This document shows, piece by piece, positions 13,078 to 27,499 of a DNA stretch of 64,000 bases (position 1 is the stretch's first letter; each line of letters begins with the position of its first letter). The position numbers were made by a program, and so were the translations under genes. The notes below the pieces were generated by a model, which was not told the origin of the DNA, searched no databases, and saw only the letters and a program-made list of their open reading frames with translations. This stretch comes from Paratinospora sagittata (Eukaryota > Streptophyta > Magnoliopsida > Ranunculales > Menispermaceae), in NCBI GenBank assembly GCA_035771175.1, contig CM069593.1, positions 15,122,408 to 15,186,407 on the forward strand. The letters run 5' to 3'.

Positions 13078-13732
13078 ATACTTCCATCATCCAAGCTGCT
13101 GGTAAGTGCATGTTCAGAACTCCAAAGCCATGATTTCAAATTACTGACCCAGCTCCAGGTCTTGTGGATACCCTTTTCTCCTGCCATAATCTCTCTAAGT
13201 GTCAAAAGCTTTCACTTAGATCTCCGAAGCAGATGTCATGTTCTGAGATGAAGCAAAGGCAAGTACTGCTACTGCGAAGTTCATGCTGGTCCTTTAAGTA
13301 GGAAAAATGTTATTACGACTACAGAAAGTGCAACTATATGTGTGTTCTACACATTTCAATGTGTGCAATAAACGTAATGAACATGAAGGCGTTGTCGCAC
13401 ATGTAGTTTCACTGTTTTGTAGTTATAGGATAGCATTTCCCCTTGAAGTATCATGTAGATTAGGGTTATATTTTTTTTCCTTTTTCCATAAGACTGCTTG
13501 TGCTCTGTAAATTGGTATAGATCCTGTACATAATAATTCATCCATTAAATGATAGAAAGCTTGTCTAATCTCTCTGTTCTAGTTGTACAATTTAATGATA
13601 ACATATGCACAGGCACAAGTTGAGCGCCCTGACCATTTGATTCAGCTCTCAATTCAAATGATATTGTATTTTCAAATTGATAGGATGGTATTAGGTCACT
13701 GCATTGCTTGATTTCTATGTTTTTGTTGTTAG

Positions 13733-13756
13733 GCAGCAAGTGAACTCATCGTATAG
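13733..13756 (+). other. Possible alternative last exon of the FTSH gene
   Basis: The last FTSH exon has an in-frame phase-0 donor (CAG|GTAATT at 13062/13063). A matching acceptor (TTGTTAG|GCAGCA) at 13732/13733 would give the ending ...LLPMQ-AASELIV-stop instead of ...[13 protein letters not shown]. FTSH7/9 proteins as I remember them end soon after a Q-A-S type motif, which slightly favours the spliced form. Inference only. Confidence 0.45.
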
Positions 13757-14273
13757 AGCTTATAAAGAATTAAGAGAGATTTGGTGTTGAATTCGTAGAA
13801 GGTGAACTTTTCTATGTAATAGATAATTGTGTTTTCCTTGATATGTGAAAAAAAAATTTGAGAAAAAACTCTAAAGAAATTAAAAAAAAAAAAATTCCCA
13901 TAACTTTTTATTCCTTTTCAGAATCTCAGAATTCCCACTATTATTTTTTAATCAGTTCAGACGGTGAAACAATAATCAATTCCTTGTGAGAAAAATCTTG
14001 AAAAAAATGATTTTCATTGTTTCTGTTATTTATTCCCCAAGAGCAATGTACCTTCTCGTGCACTGCAAGTTGCTACTTTTGATTTTCATATTTTGATAAG
14101 AAAAGATAAAAGGATGCAAGAGCAAAATACAAATAGAAAATATTAATCTAATAGTAAAATTTATAATTACATGTATAATTACACTATTAATATCATTGAA
14201 TATGCATACATTACGTATCTTAATATATATAATAAATGATTTAATTGAATAAAAAGCATAGTTACATTTACAG

Positions 14274-14327
<54 letters not shown>

Positions 14328-14639
14328 TTTTGTAGTTATATTAATATTTTTCCAAATAGGAATGTTAGCATTCCTCTTTCTGTTTGTCTGATCAAATATC
14401 TGCTTTTGTATTGTGCTTTAATGTCATGTTTATTACATTTGCTTCTGTGTTTGTTCAACATAACCCTTTTGATAATGACTACCACGTGCTGCTTCTCTTG
14501 TCGAATATTGATCTTAACTATAGGAGAAATGTAGTTTTTGTCCTCTATTAACCATTTTGGCAGGAAAAACATCTTCTTTAAAATTACTTAATTTTTTTTC
14601 TTAATTATCTAACAGACTAACTTAAATTAAATCAAATTA
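13757..14639. other. Intergenic, FTSH 3' end to THIC promoter
   Basis: AT-rich sequence with likely FTSH 3' UTR at its left edge and a long TA microsatellite. No gene was recognised. Confidence 0.6.
14275..14325. repeat. (TA)n microsatellite
   Basis: About 50 bases of uninterrupted TA repeats. Confidence 0.97.
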
Positions 14640-15050
14640 GATATTTAGAGGATCTGTTTTCATATTTTTGATAAGTCTATTAATAAACATTTAACATTGT
14701 CCACCTTACTTACAAAGATACAGATATTAATTCGTGGGGGCCATTTGAGGTGGCGGCGTTGATAATTGAAAAGCGAGCAGAATATCACTGTTGTTTTCCG
14801 AGACTGGCCCTACGTTATATTCCGCATTTGGGCGAGTGCTGGACAGTGGACGCGCGTTATTTTCCGTTAGATATTTATTCTGTTAAAGGCATGATTTATT
14901 ATCATACTCCCAGTTCAACTACAGCGGGCCCGGTTAATCTGCTTCACAACTCGGACCTAGATCCTACGCAACATGAGAATAAATAATCAAAACGCTAGCT
15001 CGCGCGTACGGTTGTGGTTGGACGATTTCGCGAATCTCGTGCTATGTAAG
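14640..15050 (+). promoter_or_regulatory. THIC: Likely THIC promoter region
   Basis: A locally GC-richer stretch immediately upstream of the inferred THIC leader. It contains two AGATATTT motifs (14639-14646 and 14869-14876), whose complement AAATATCT is one base short of the evening element AAAATATCT. The Arabidopsis THIC promoter is known to be clock controlled through such elements; the role here is inferred. No clear TATA box or start site could be fixed. Confidence 0.45.
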
Positions 15051-15232
15051 TATGGCAGCTTCGGGTTGTTTAGGATATATTTGCACTTTCTTTTGTCACT
15101 TTTCTGGATAGAGCCACCGCGCGGCCCGTGAATCCCCATCCTTTAAATTTGCCTACGGAAGCGTTATTTGGTTAAGACTGCAGTACTGTTGCTGCTGCTA
15201 GCGGAGGAGACGATAAGCTAGGAGTTCTACAG
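15051..15232 (+). other. THIC: Possible THIC 5'-UTR exon and start of a leader intron
   Basis: GC-richer leader-like sequence ending in a plausible donor (CTACAG|GTTTAT at 15232/15233). The acceptor just before the start codon (TTTTCAG ending at 17528) implies a long 5'-UTR intron of about 2.3 kb, T-rich over its length. The exon start is not determined and other donors are possible. Confidence 0.4.
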
Positions 15233-16123
15233 GTTTATTTTGATCTGCGAACTGAGATCCCTAGTTTTTTAATGTCTAGACGTTATCTTGCAATCTCTTT
15301 TTCAGTTCTTAGTTTACGTGAAATTCGATGTTTGTAGTCTTAGTAGCTCTGATGATGTCTGTTACTTTGTTTCGTTTTTGAAACTTTTTTGTGATTTTTG
15401 TTTTGGAGCCGATGGATGCAGATCTTTGATTTTTTTTTTCTTATTTTCTTTCAGTTCTTAGTTTATGTTCGTGAAATTCGAAGTTTGCAGTCTTCGTAAC
15501 TCCAGTGTCTGCAATTCTGTATCGTTTTCGGAACTTTTTTGTGTTTTTGTTTGTTTTGTGATCTTTATTTTGGAACTGATAGACGAAGATCTTTGGTTTT
15601 TCTTTTTCGTGTGAGATCTAGGCTTTTCACTCGGTTGTATGGTTGATGCGTCTTTTTAAAAAAGCTCTGGATGAAATGTTTGAGTTTTTTCATGCTTTGA
15701 GTTTTCATATTCTTAACTCACTTGTAGAAGTACTAGCCATTTGAAGTCGATTTGTATGCTGTTCTCCGAAGATTTTTCTTGAATACAGATCTTTATTTGT
15801 TTCACGTGGTATTCAACTTGTCCAATTCCGTGCTTTAATTTTTTAATTTTTTTTTTCACTTTAGAGGGATAAAATATTGCGAACTAAGACTTAGATCTCT
15901 TTTTCTTTGATATATAGTTTTATTATTTCTTAATTTCTGCAAATAAAATTCACCAACATAAATTTAGGAGCAGGAATTTTTGCTCGATATCATCTGGTGA
16001 ACTTCTGGTTCTGCTTCGTCTCCCTTGTAATAAGTTAGTTTTTTAAATCTGGAGGAATTTTAATCTGATTTCTTACTGCATGCTTGAACAGAGATGATTT
16101 ACTAATAAATGCTACCCTTGGAC

Positions 16124-16775
16124 CATCGGCGTAGCCAAGAATTTTATTTAGAGTGGGCTAAAAAACTTTTTTAGACAAACTTCGACGGTATGAGAAAAAT
16201 TCATTGATTGAGATACGTAAATCACTAATATCCAAAGGATAAACATGTGTAGTCACACATGTAGTTGCAACTTTTACAGTTAGATTATCATTTATCTTTC
16301 AGTAAGAGAAATACTAATCTAACTGAAAAAATTTGTAACTACATGTGTAACTACACGTGCATCAATTGAATCATTTATTGCACACTTTAAGATATGTAAA
16401 TTGCTTATATCTAAAGGATAGCCGTGTAGTTATTTTGAATCTAGCTAAAATTTTCGAAAATCATTTGGCAGCCTTTTCTTTAACGCTATAAATCGACGTT
16501 TGAGTGACAAATTCAGAGGAGTGCGTTTTTAGGTGTTTATATGTAAATTTTTTAATTGATTGTGATTATAATTTGTTGGATATTAATCTTTGATAAATTA
16601 ACATTTTTGATAATTTACTTTTTTATTTTATTAGATTATTTTAATTTCTTATATAATTTGATAGATTAATATTTAATATACTCTATATTTAATAAAATAT
16701 TTAATATACTTTATATTAAAAGAAAAAAAAACTCGGGCTCCAGCTCAAGTTAGCAGACATCAAGCTCCGCCCTTG
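16124..16775. mobile_element. hAT-type MITE in the THIC leader intron
   Basis: A 652-base non-coding element with imperfect terminal inverted repeats. The left end is CATCGGCGTAGC; the complement of the right end is CAAGGGCGGAGC (9 of 12 identical). Flanking 8-base direct repeats are CCTTGGAC (16116-16123) and CCTTGGAT (16776-16783), 7 of 8 identical. CA...GGCG ends and 8-base duplications are typical of hAT elements. It has no transposase. Confidence 0.75.
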
Positions 16776-17512
16776 CCTTGGATAGATTGCGTAGCTTTTC
16801 CTGTCCACCTACCAGGGGTTTAATTTCTTTTAGCTCATATCATATTGAATTCGTAGTATATAAGTTATTCCTTTTTACATTTGTATTTTCTAGGTTGCTG
16901 CATTGACTTTGGCCCATTAGTCATATATTCTCTGATATATTTTTTTTGAAGTTAATTGCATTGCCTTTTTTGTATTTGTATTTTTTTTTTTTATGTTTTT
17001 TCATAAATGGTATTAATGTACTCAACTCTGGATCTAATTTTTTCCCCTTTCTTCTTCTGAGATCTATGAACTTGGATTCAGAACCATCCATCTCTGCTCA
17101 AGATAAAATATTCGATTTTCTTCAGGATTTAAATTCTAATATGTAAACTCATTACAAAGACCTAGCTCGGCATTTGAAACCTATTTTTAGTTGTATTAGA
17201 AAGTTTTGATTGAAGAACTCTTGCCTTTCATCTAATTTGAGTGGTTTACCTTTCATAGAGTTTAGTCATGCATGCTGACAATTGGCTTTCTTTTTTGAGT
17301 AATTCTATGTTAGCTTGAGGATTTTAGGGCAATGCCATGAAGAATTTACCTTTCTACTTATGGTATTAATGGTACAAAATTGACAGCAAATGACATTGGG
17401 TAAATAATTGCAGAAGTTTGCTGCATTGATTTGAATTGGTTGTCCTCTGTTATCTTAGCATATGATCCACTTAGTTTTGTTTGTTGTAGAGCCCCTTGTC
17501 TAATTATATTAA

Positions 17513-20281
<2,769 letters not shown>

Positions 20282-20283
20282 AG

Positions 20284-21254
20284 GTCAGTGCTCATGAGAT
20301 TCTTATTTGGAATTGTACCTCTTGAAGTGTGAATTATTTGCTCTATTTTCTGGTAAAATATGGACAGCTAAGGGCTTAATACTCTGGTGAAGATGATGGC
20401 TTATAAAAAAATTCTATGTGCTAGATTTTGGCTGACACTTACATGGATGACCTTTCCTTTCTTTCTTTTGTTTTTTTCAGTGTTGCATACAACATTTGCT
20501 TTTTGAGTAAAAATTTACCAAATTTATCATGTACCTGAAACCTAAATCCTGTCTTGATTACTTCTTTATGAAAATAGCAATACACTATGTCTCCCATTAT
20601 TGAGAATCAATATCTTTTGCATCTCATCAATCAGGCTGAATTTTAGCTTGAGAACTCCCTTATTTTTTTCTTCTTTGGGAATTGGGTTTTTGAGCTTGCT
20701 GAATTTTAACGTGAGAATTCCCTTTTTTATTCAAGTTTCATTGAGGGAAACTTATTTCAGTGGTCCATATAATGGATTAATCTGAGTCCGGTGACTGTGA
20801 CAGGTAAAAGCCTTAAAGTAATAGGTATTTTTTTTTTGTTCTCAAAGCTGTTGCCGTTGCATTGAATATGTCTACCCCAAAGTACTGGACCATAACACAG
20901 CCATAGGAACTAGCCTGTTTGAGAACGTGCTCTGATGGACCTGCGGAAAGAGAATAGGTTTGGTACCAGTTGTATGCAAATTCCATTTTCTGTTCTTATT
21001 TTTTATGTGGTTGATGTTGCCAAGTTAGTCTTAATGCATAGTCACACATATCTGGCCAATATTCTACCAATGTACTTTTGAATTTTGTGACAGTCTTTTA
21101 GTATATCAGTTGTTCTAGGTATCAGATTATTGAACTTGTTTTGCTCATTTATACATGGAAATCTATTCACAGGAATTTTCATGAAGCAAACCTGTTGGAA
21201 GCTTATTGGAGCCTCATTTTAGCATATGATTACTTATTATGATGTTAATTGCAG
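20284..21254 (+). other. THIC: THIC 3'-UTR intron
   Basis: A donor AAG|GTCAGT sits three bases after the stop codon and an acceptor TTAATTGCAG ends at 21254. An intron directly after the stop is a known feature of plant THIC genes. It contains no other recognised feature. Confidence 0.6.
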
Positions 21255-21261
21255 GTTTTAG

Positions 21262-21263
21262 GT
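21262..21263 (+). promoter_or_regulatory. THIC: Candidate riboswitch-controlled 5' splice site
   Basis: TTTTAG|GTGAGT, a near-consensus donor seven bases after the preceding acceptor, upstream of both the poly(A) signal and the TPP aptamer. This is the place where established plant THIC genes carry the donor that TPP binding exposes. When it is used, the poly(A) site is spliced out and an unstable long mRNA results. Confidence 0.55.
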
Positions 21264-21342
21264 GAGTTGGTAGTTTTATTTATTTAAATAAGTCCTAGAG
21301 AGTTCCTTCTGTTTGTTCTCCTTGTTTGGAACACTTGATGAT

Positions 21343-21348
21343 AATAAA
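21343..21348 (+). terminator. THIC: Poly(A) signal AATAAA, THIC short mRNA
   Basis: A canonical AATAAA between the candidate regulated donor (21262) and the aptamer (21404), as expected for the processing site of the stable, low-TPP mRNA form. Confidence 0.6.
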
Positions 21349-21403
21349 GATTGTGTTATCTATTTCTTTTTCATTTTTTTTGGCTCGTCCATTGACATAA
21401 GAA

Positions 21404-21522
21404 GCGCACCGGGGGTGCTTGTGTCTGCTTCAGTCCCTGCCATTTGGCTAGGATATGGGCAGAGGCAGGCTGAGAAAGTCCCTTTGAATCTGAACAGGAT
21501 AATGCCTGCGTAGGGAGTGTGC
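21404..21522 (+). promoter_or_regulatory. THIC: TPP (THI-box) riboswitch aptamer in THIC 3' UTR
   Basis: All conserved blocks of the TPP aptamer occur in order. The P1 5' arm GCGCAC (21404-21409) pairs with GTGTGC (21517-21522). GGGGGTGCTTG follows (P2/P3 start). An extended P3 hairpin includes CTGCC paired with GGCAG. The pyrimidine-binding CTGAGA is at 21470-21475, followed by AAAGTCCC. The P4/P5 half has GAATCTGAACAGGATAATG, then CCTGCGTAGGGA, with the pyrophosphate-binding GCGTAGGGA. The only clear departure from consensus is T for C at 21489 (GAATCTGA against GAACCTGA), which could still pair as G-U. In plants this aptamer senses TPP and switches THIC 3'-end splicing. Confidence 0.96.
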
Positions 21523-24500
21523 ACTTTTGTTTTGCATCTTTTATGTGCTTGCACAGGGTGGGGGACTTTGGTCCATGGTCCATTGCTGGATGAATTCATG
21601 AGGGACAGAGTCATCATCAAGGTCAGGCTATTTTATCTGGTTACTGCAAGTTTTGAAACTGCTGAATTTTGCTAGTTTTTTAAGTTTTCGGAATAGTTTT
21701 TAAATATCTGCCAATACAGAATGCATCAGCCATTTCTACCAAACAGCCACTATTAGGCATTACAAATCAATTTCCATGTTTTTGCCACACTTGACACTTA
21801 AGACACTTATCTCTATATTCTATGCATATTGTTATTTATTTTTTCGCTATTCTTGATCTAAATAATTGACACTTAAAGACTGTAGGCTGTGAGCCTTTCT
21901 TGCCCTAATCATAATTTGTGTACGAAAAAGGAGGAGTTCCTGTAAGGTTTTTGATATTTCTCTCATCTTCAGTTGTTACTATTGAGTTTTTATTGCTTAA
22001 AACCTTTTTCTGTAGTTCATGAAATGGGTGATCCAGTGGATTTGAACATGAAGGGTGTTGTGAAACCAATAATTACTACATTCGTTTTCCTCTTGTTTCT
22101 ATTTTACAGCTTTCTTGGGCAAGTCCTCTATTTTTTATTTATGACTTGAACCAGATATTTGCAACTTGAATAATAACTTTGTAGCTAATTTATATGTAGT
22201 TATTTTCCGTATTGTAACAGTATATCTTTGTCTAGCTGCTTAGATGTATCTGGTGGCATACAAATAGAAAATCATAGCTTTTTGAATTATATAAACGAAT
22301 GTTAAAGTATATAGAGAAAATTGCATATTTTTCTACTTGCGCATTATTTTTTTTTCAATTTCCTAAATTTTGTTTCATTATATGTTCTACATTTCAAAGT
22401 TTTCTGAACTTCTATCTTCTACCAATCTCGAATAACCCTGGATCAGTTTCATCTATTCCTTTCCATTTTCATGGAAGACTGTTTGTTCGATTTTTATTTT
22501 TCAAAATGTCTCCTCTATAGTATAACCAATTCCTTCCAAATGTTGCAATACAGCAAGTAGAATGGCTGATGTTGAGTTATTGGCAGATGTATTAAACCCA
22601 TTCATAGGATCAGTTGGGCCATTTTAATTTTGATTGGCCTTGGTCGCATAAGAAGAATCCTTTTGAATGTACTTAAAACCATCAACTATGGCCTCCTTTG
22701 GCATTTTTGAACCAAATGTATAAAATAACTCTCTCTCTTGTTATAAGAGAGAAGGTAGACTACTTGATATGGCTTATAGAAGAATGCTTTTATATATATA
22801 TTTTGGTGCATTTGTTGATAGAGCTATTGAGCATGGTTTTTGCCTGTGTAAAAATGCGGTTTTCATTCGATTTTGTTCTGTAATAACCCTTCTTGTTTCT
22901 TTGAATGAGTTGATTTTTTCGTTTAGCATCTCACATAGGCTGACAGTAGGAGTATGCAGGGCCTCTCTTACTTTTTCGGCCAGCAAGCGTGTTGATGCTG
23001 CAAGTAATAGACTTGTAACATTAAGAAAAAATCTTTGTTGATGCAGTGATTTATTCTTTAATGTAATTGAAGAACAGCAAGTGTTTATTTTTATTTTTAT
23101 TTTTATTTTTTAAGCAGAAACAAATATATATTGTATTAATGAAGCTGCTAAACCAGCTGGAGAATGGGCGCCAGAAGTGCCTAACCGAGCTAGTTAGTGA
23201 AGGATTTACAATGTTCCAGCAAGTGTTCACTTTAAGTTCTAGCAAATTGCGCAAGTCTACTATTATAGGAACTCAAATGTAGCTCTTGCGATGGAAGTAC
23301 ATTTTCATCTGTGATTCAAATGGAAATTATTGATCCAATATTTAGGCACGAAAATCCTCCTCTTGTTAAGACAAACAAATAAGAACTGAAATAATATTAA
23401 ATAAAAAAAAATTCAAATTCAAATATCAAATAAAAAATAGTATAAGTTTAGAAAATAAATTAAATTGTTGCAGAGCAGATATTGAATAAGATGGAATTCA
23501 AGTATGTATAACATACAATCTTTTTAAAAATAGGTTCATTCCTCGCGCTGGTGCAATAAGTGAATTAGCATCTATCTCTATGGATATAATGGTAAATGAG
23601 TAGTTGACTAATACCTCATCAATACTCAAACATTAGAGAAGTAAATTTCAAAAGCAGGTAAGAACTGAGAATTGGTATAAAGAAAAATAAAGGGCACTTT
23701 TTTTTTTTTTTTTCAATACTAGTAAAGGGATTGTTGCTCTTAATGTCCTCGTTAAAAGCACATTAACATTACAAACGTTATGATTATATAATGATTTTTT
23801 TTTTTTGAATTTAAATTTAAATTTAAAACGTAATTAAATTGGCTGTTTTAAAATTTAAATTCAAATTCAAAACTTAAACCATGTAACCCTTGCAATGGCC
23901 ACAATTTCTCATTTACCATTTTCTAATACCTCTTTGGTTCGATACACTAATGACCCCAAAGAATGAAAAAAAAAAAAATCTATTCCATGTTAGTTTAATT
24001 CTAGAACCTATCAAACAATTTCAATTTGTCTCAAACAATTCAACCAAGAATGACTAGTAGCTACAAATGAACAAAGCACAATTTAAATACACCATTATAG
24101 GAACCGGATCCTTAAAAGCTAACACTTGTAGTTCAACCACATGCTAATTGATTGCAGAATTAAAAGCCATGAATGCAAGCGCCAGAAGTAAATAAAGATG
24201 AATGCTCTAAAAACTTGAAATGCTTGGTTGGGAAACAATTTTTGGTATTCAAACTGTCATGATGAGCGTAATTTAACTGCGAAGGATGAAATAATCACAT
24301 TTTTACATTACATATCACATTTTTCATAAAAGCATTCTGCTAAATGACACAAATACAAGACCTAATATAAAAAGAATTGGCTTGAAGAAAACAAGGGACA
24401 TTACGAAAAATACAACTGCAGTCTATTCATAAAGATCAATGAGGCACCTTGTCTTGGAGAGGGAAGTAACTGAACTGAAGATTGGGTGCAACAACATTGC

Positions 24501-24530
24501 AGTTAGAGGTCTTCATGGGACTGCAAATTA
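21523..24530. other. THIC distal 3' UTR, then intergenic
   Basis: A possible acceptor for the TPP-dependent splice lies just past the aptamer (TGCTTGCACAG ending at 21556); an acceptor within the aptamer is also possible. Beyond about 21700 the sequence is AT-rich, with a weak LINE tail (23100-23290) and homopolymer tracts. No gene was recognised. Confidence 0.5.
23100..23290 (-). mobile_element. Possible LINE 3' tail remnant
   Basis: A T-rich run followed by AAGCAGAAACAAATATATAT and ATTAATGAAG. This resembles the complement of the LINE 3' end at 5560-5600 (ATTAATAAAG...TTGTTTCTGCTAAAA). Only the tail is recognisable and the boundaries are guesses. Confidence 0.35.
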
Positions 24531-26152
24531 TCATTCTGATGCATTAGAATTGTCATCTGCCTCATCTCCTACGTCCCCTTAAAGAAATAAACAACAAATG
24601 TCTCAATTCATATTTGCTGCTGCTCACCCATATAACACAGCAAGAAAGAATTTAAGAACACCAACAACATGTTTATGTATGGAGATACAAAGAAAGTCAA
24701 TTGTGCTCACAGGAAATTTAAGGTGAATTGTTAGTTTTACAATAGGGATTATCCCTCAGCCAACCTACTTCAAGATCAGTAAGGAAGTGAAGTACACACA
24801 GCTCTTCATGTTCATGCCTCATACAAGTTCTAAAACATAGGGTTCATATCAGACATCCTAGTTCTTCATTCAACACTACTTTATGATTTCTAAATCCTTG
24901 CAGCATAACTCTAGACTTAGCCCCTGACAGGGCAGTGTGGAGAAAGGATGTTCATTAAAGCATCCAAGCCCATGAAATTGAACATAAAGTTCTTACATTA
25001 GAAATAAAGAAATAAAAATTGTTAAAAACCACTTACCATATCAAATCTAATCGGCCTGGGTTTTGTTTTTGGGTATAATTTTTGGTTCGTAAAAACATTT
25101 CTGTATTTTTTTTGTGTAGTTTTTAAGCATATTGAGTACCTTAGAAGCAACTCCTTTTACAAACACACTTCAATTAAATTATGTTATGGAATCCAAAGAT
25201 GTAGTAGAACGAAATTCAACAAAGCACAAACTGGCATGACCCTTCCAAAAAAAAAGAAGTTATTAGTCTAGATGAACAAACCTTCTAGCTCCTCATCTTC
25301 ATCTTCTTCTTCCTCTTCACTGTCTCCTTCATACTCACTCCCATACCTCTTCTTCAAATAATCCACAGCCTCCTGCGTAAACACCAACTTATCCGCATTC
25401 AAAATATCAAACAAATTCAACGTCCTCGGCGTAAGCATCTTCAAAGTCCCAATATTCCTACTAGACAACCTCACATTATCCGAAACCTCCGTCACCAAAA
25501 ACATCGACTTCTCCTTCGGATCCAATCCCCACCGCCTCATCGCCGCAATAAACTCATTCGTCTTCGGCTTCTCGAACTTCTCCGAAAAATCCACCACAAC
25601 AACAGCATTCACCATCGCGCTCGACAACGCCGTCGAAATCGCCAATCGCTTCTCCTTCCTATTGATTTTAATACTCCAATCCCGAGGCTTCGGACCGAAG
25701 ATCACGCCGCCTCCGGGCCGGAGAGGCGTTCGTTGCGAGCCTCTTCTCGCCTTTCCGGTCTTCTTCTGAGAGTAGGGTTTAACGCCGCCTCCGCGAACTT
25801 CTCCTCTAGTTAGGGTTGAAGCTGTTCCTCTTCGCTTGTTCTGTTGATCGGTGATGATTCCGCGGTGAACGACGGCGCGCGCGGTCTCCGGCGGGGCAGA
25901 TTTGAGGTCGACTTGCGTTTCTCCGACTTTCTCGCCGGAGAAGGAGAGGATTGGTAGGGTTGCGAGCTTGGAGCGAATTAATGGTTGGGAGAAAGTGCGG
26001 TTTGAGGTTTGGGAATGAGAGCGAAAGAGAGTCTTAAGAGGATTGGGTTTGAGGGATGAGATTGGTGATTTAGGGTTTTGGTGAGGAGAGTTGAGGAAAA
26101 TAGAAGAGGAGAAGAAGGAGATTGAAGGAGAAGTTGCAGAAGAAATCCCCAT
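24531..26152 (-). CDS. RPL4: Plastid large-subunit ribosomal protein L4
   Basis: Nuclear-encoded uL4 of the chloroplast ribosome, which binds 23S rRNA and lines the peptide exit tunnel. Exon 1 is 26152-25282; a donor AAG|GTTTGT then leads to exon 2 at 24577-24531, giving 305 residues. A read-through form would stop at 25268 (...ELEGLFI, 294 residues). Residues 1 to about 65 are a Ser-rich transit peptide. The L4 core holds the basic tunnel loop (TRGEVRGGG, KKTGKARRGSQRTPLRPGGG), then RLAISTALSSA and LNADKLVFTQEAV. The tail is strongly acidic (EEEEEDEDEELEG). Exon 2 continues it in frame with an acidic sequence starting DVGDEADD, which supports the splice. The start is the first ATG after the LTR-side intergenic region; no frame damage is seen. 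Confidence 0.93.
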
Positions 26153-26454
26153 TGTTAAAGGATTTTTTCTTCAGAGCTTCTCTTTAGAGTTTAGAAGCTG
26201 AAAGCGTTTGGTTGCAGAGAGAAGTGAGCTCGTTAGCGTTATCCGAAATTGCACGCAGTTATTACGATGCACGTACACTTCACCGGAGCGGCACTACAGG
26301 CCAGAACACTACGGTGGTGCAATGCAAATCACAAATAACAAACTTTTGATTTCGGTTACTAACATGTTTGGGTAATTTGCGTTATTATGCAATTGTACTA
26401 AAAACGGTCCATAACAAAAGGAAATGTAAAAGGAGTATACTTTCATAATATGTA

Positions 26455-27499
26455 AAAACAATATACATATGACCAACACCAAAAAAGTAATGAAATAGAG
26501 AGGGTGAGCTCACGGCCAAGTTGTTTATTGACCTATTGTATCTTTGTCTGCGTGCCTTATTTGGACATCTAGTATTATTTTCATAGAGTGAGTAACTTTT
26601 AATAAAATCAACAAGATTAGTCCTCAGGCTGAAAGGTAGGGTCACAATGAACCCGCTTAAATACCAAGTCTTCTAAAGCAGTAAGCTGTCTTCCGATAAC
26701 TATTTAAAGTTGCTAAGGACAAGACTGAGTCTGACTAATTATATAAATTGTTGATTTAGCAAAATAACGGTATAATATATTGATTTCTTAAAAAGGTACA
26801 TACATAAATAGTAGTATGTGTGAATAGTATTGTATACATGAATAATATTGTATATGTGAACAATACTGTACATGAATAGTATCTTATCTCAAGAAAAAAA
26901 AAATTGATGTAGAAGATCAGTCAGGGCTGCATCCGCATAACATACTAAGAGTTTCAAGAGAACCTCTAATACCACTTATTGAGGAATGAACAACATACAT
27001 AACATTATAGTAGTAAATAACAATATGAGAACAACTGTAAAAGAGTAAGAGGCACCAAGATCTTACGTGATAAAACCCTCGTTTGAGGGAAACATTAACG
27101 GCAAATTGTAGGAACTTTACTATAAATAATAATTTATAGTTCTCTTTAAACTAGAAAATAATGAAGAATGAGAAGAAGAGCTTACACATGTACTTAACTT
27201 GTACAATTTGCTAGATGCCTTACTTGATATTTATGCTAAATTGGATACAATCTTTACCACACAATTAAATATTAACAAATAAATCTTGGCCATCCATATG
27301 TAATGCAACTTGCCAACTTACCAATAATTCACCTAATTTTGAAATATTCCAAATAGTGGGCTTGAATTTAGTTTTGGGCCTTGTTTTGGTCTTGGGCCTT
27401 GTTTTGAGCTTGGTCATGGATTTATTTTTGGTCCAATTTATGGATCCAACATATTTATTTTAGGTTTGATTATAGATTTACTATATTTTTGGTCCAACA
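26455..27499 (-). repeat. LTR (3' LTR of the gypsy-type element)
   Basis: Aligns along its length with 30355-31376; shared blocks include the ACCAACACCAAAA start, GTTGTTTATTGACCT, GCTTAAATACCAAGTCTTCT, and the inner TTTTTGGTCCAACA end. The outer end (about 26455-26470) has diverged from the TGTTGATGCAAG terminus seen in the other copy. Confidence 0.85.

Noticed and set aside
14750..14986. 78-codon open frame in the THIC promoter region
   Set aside because: It opens with GTG, not ATG, has no family features, and lies in GC-richer promoter sequence; chance frame.
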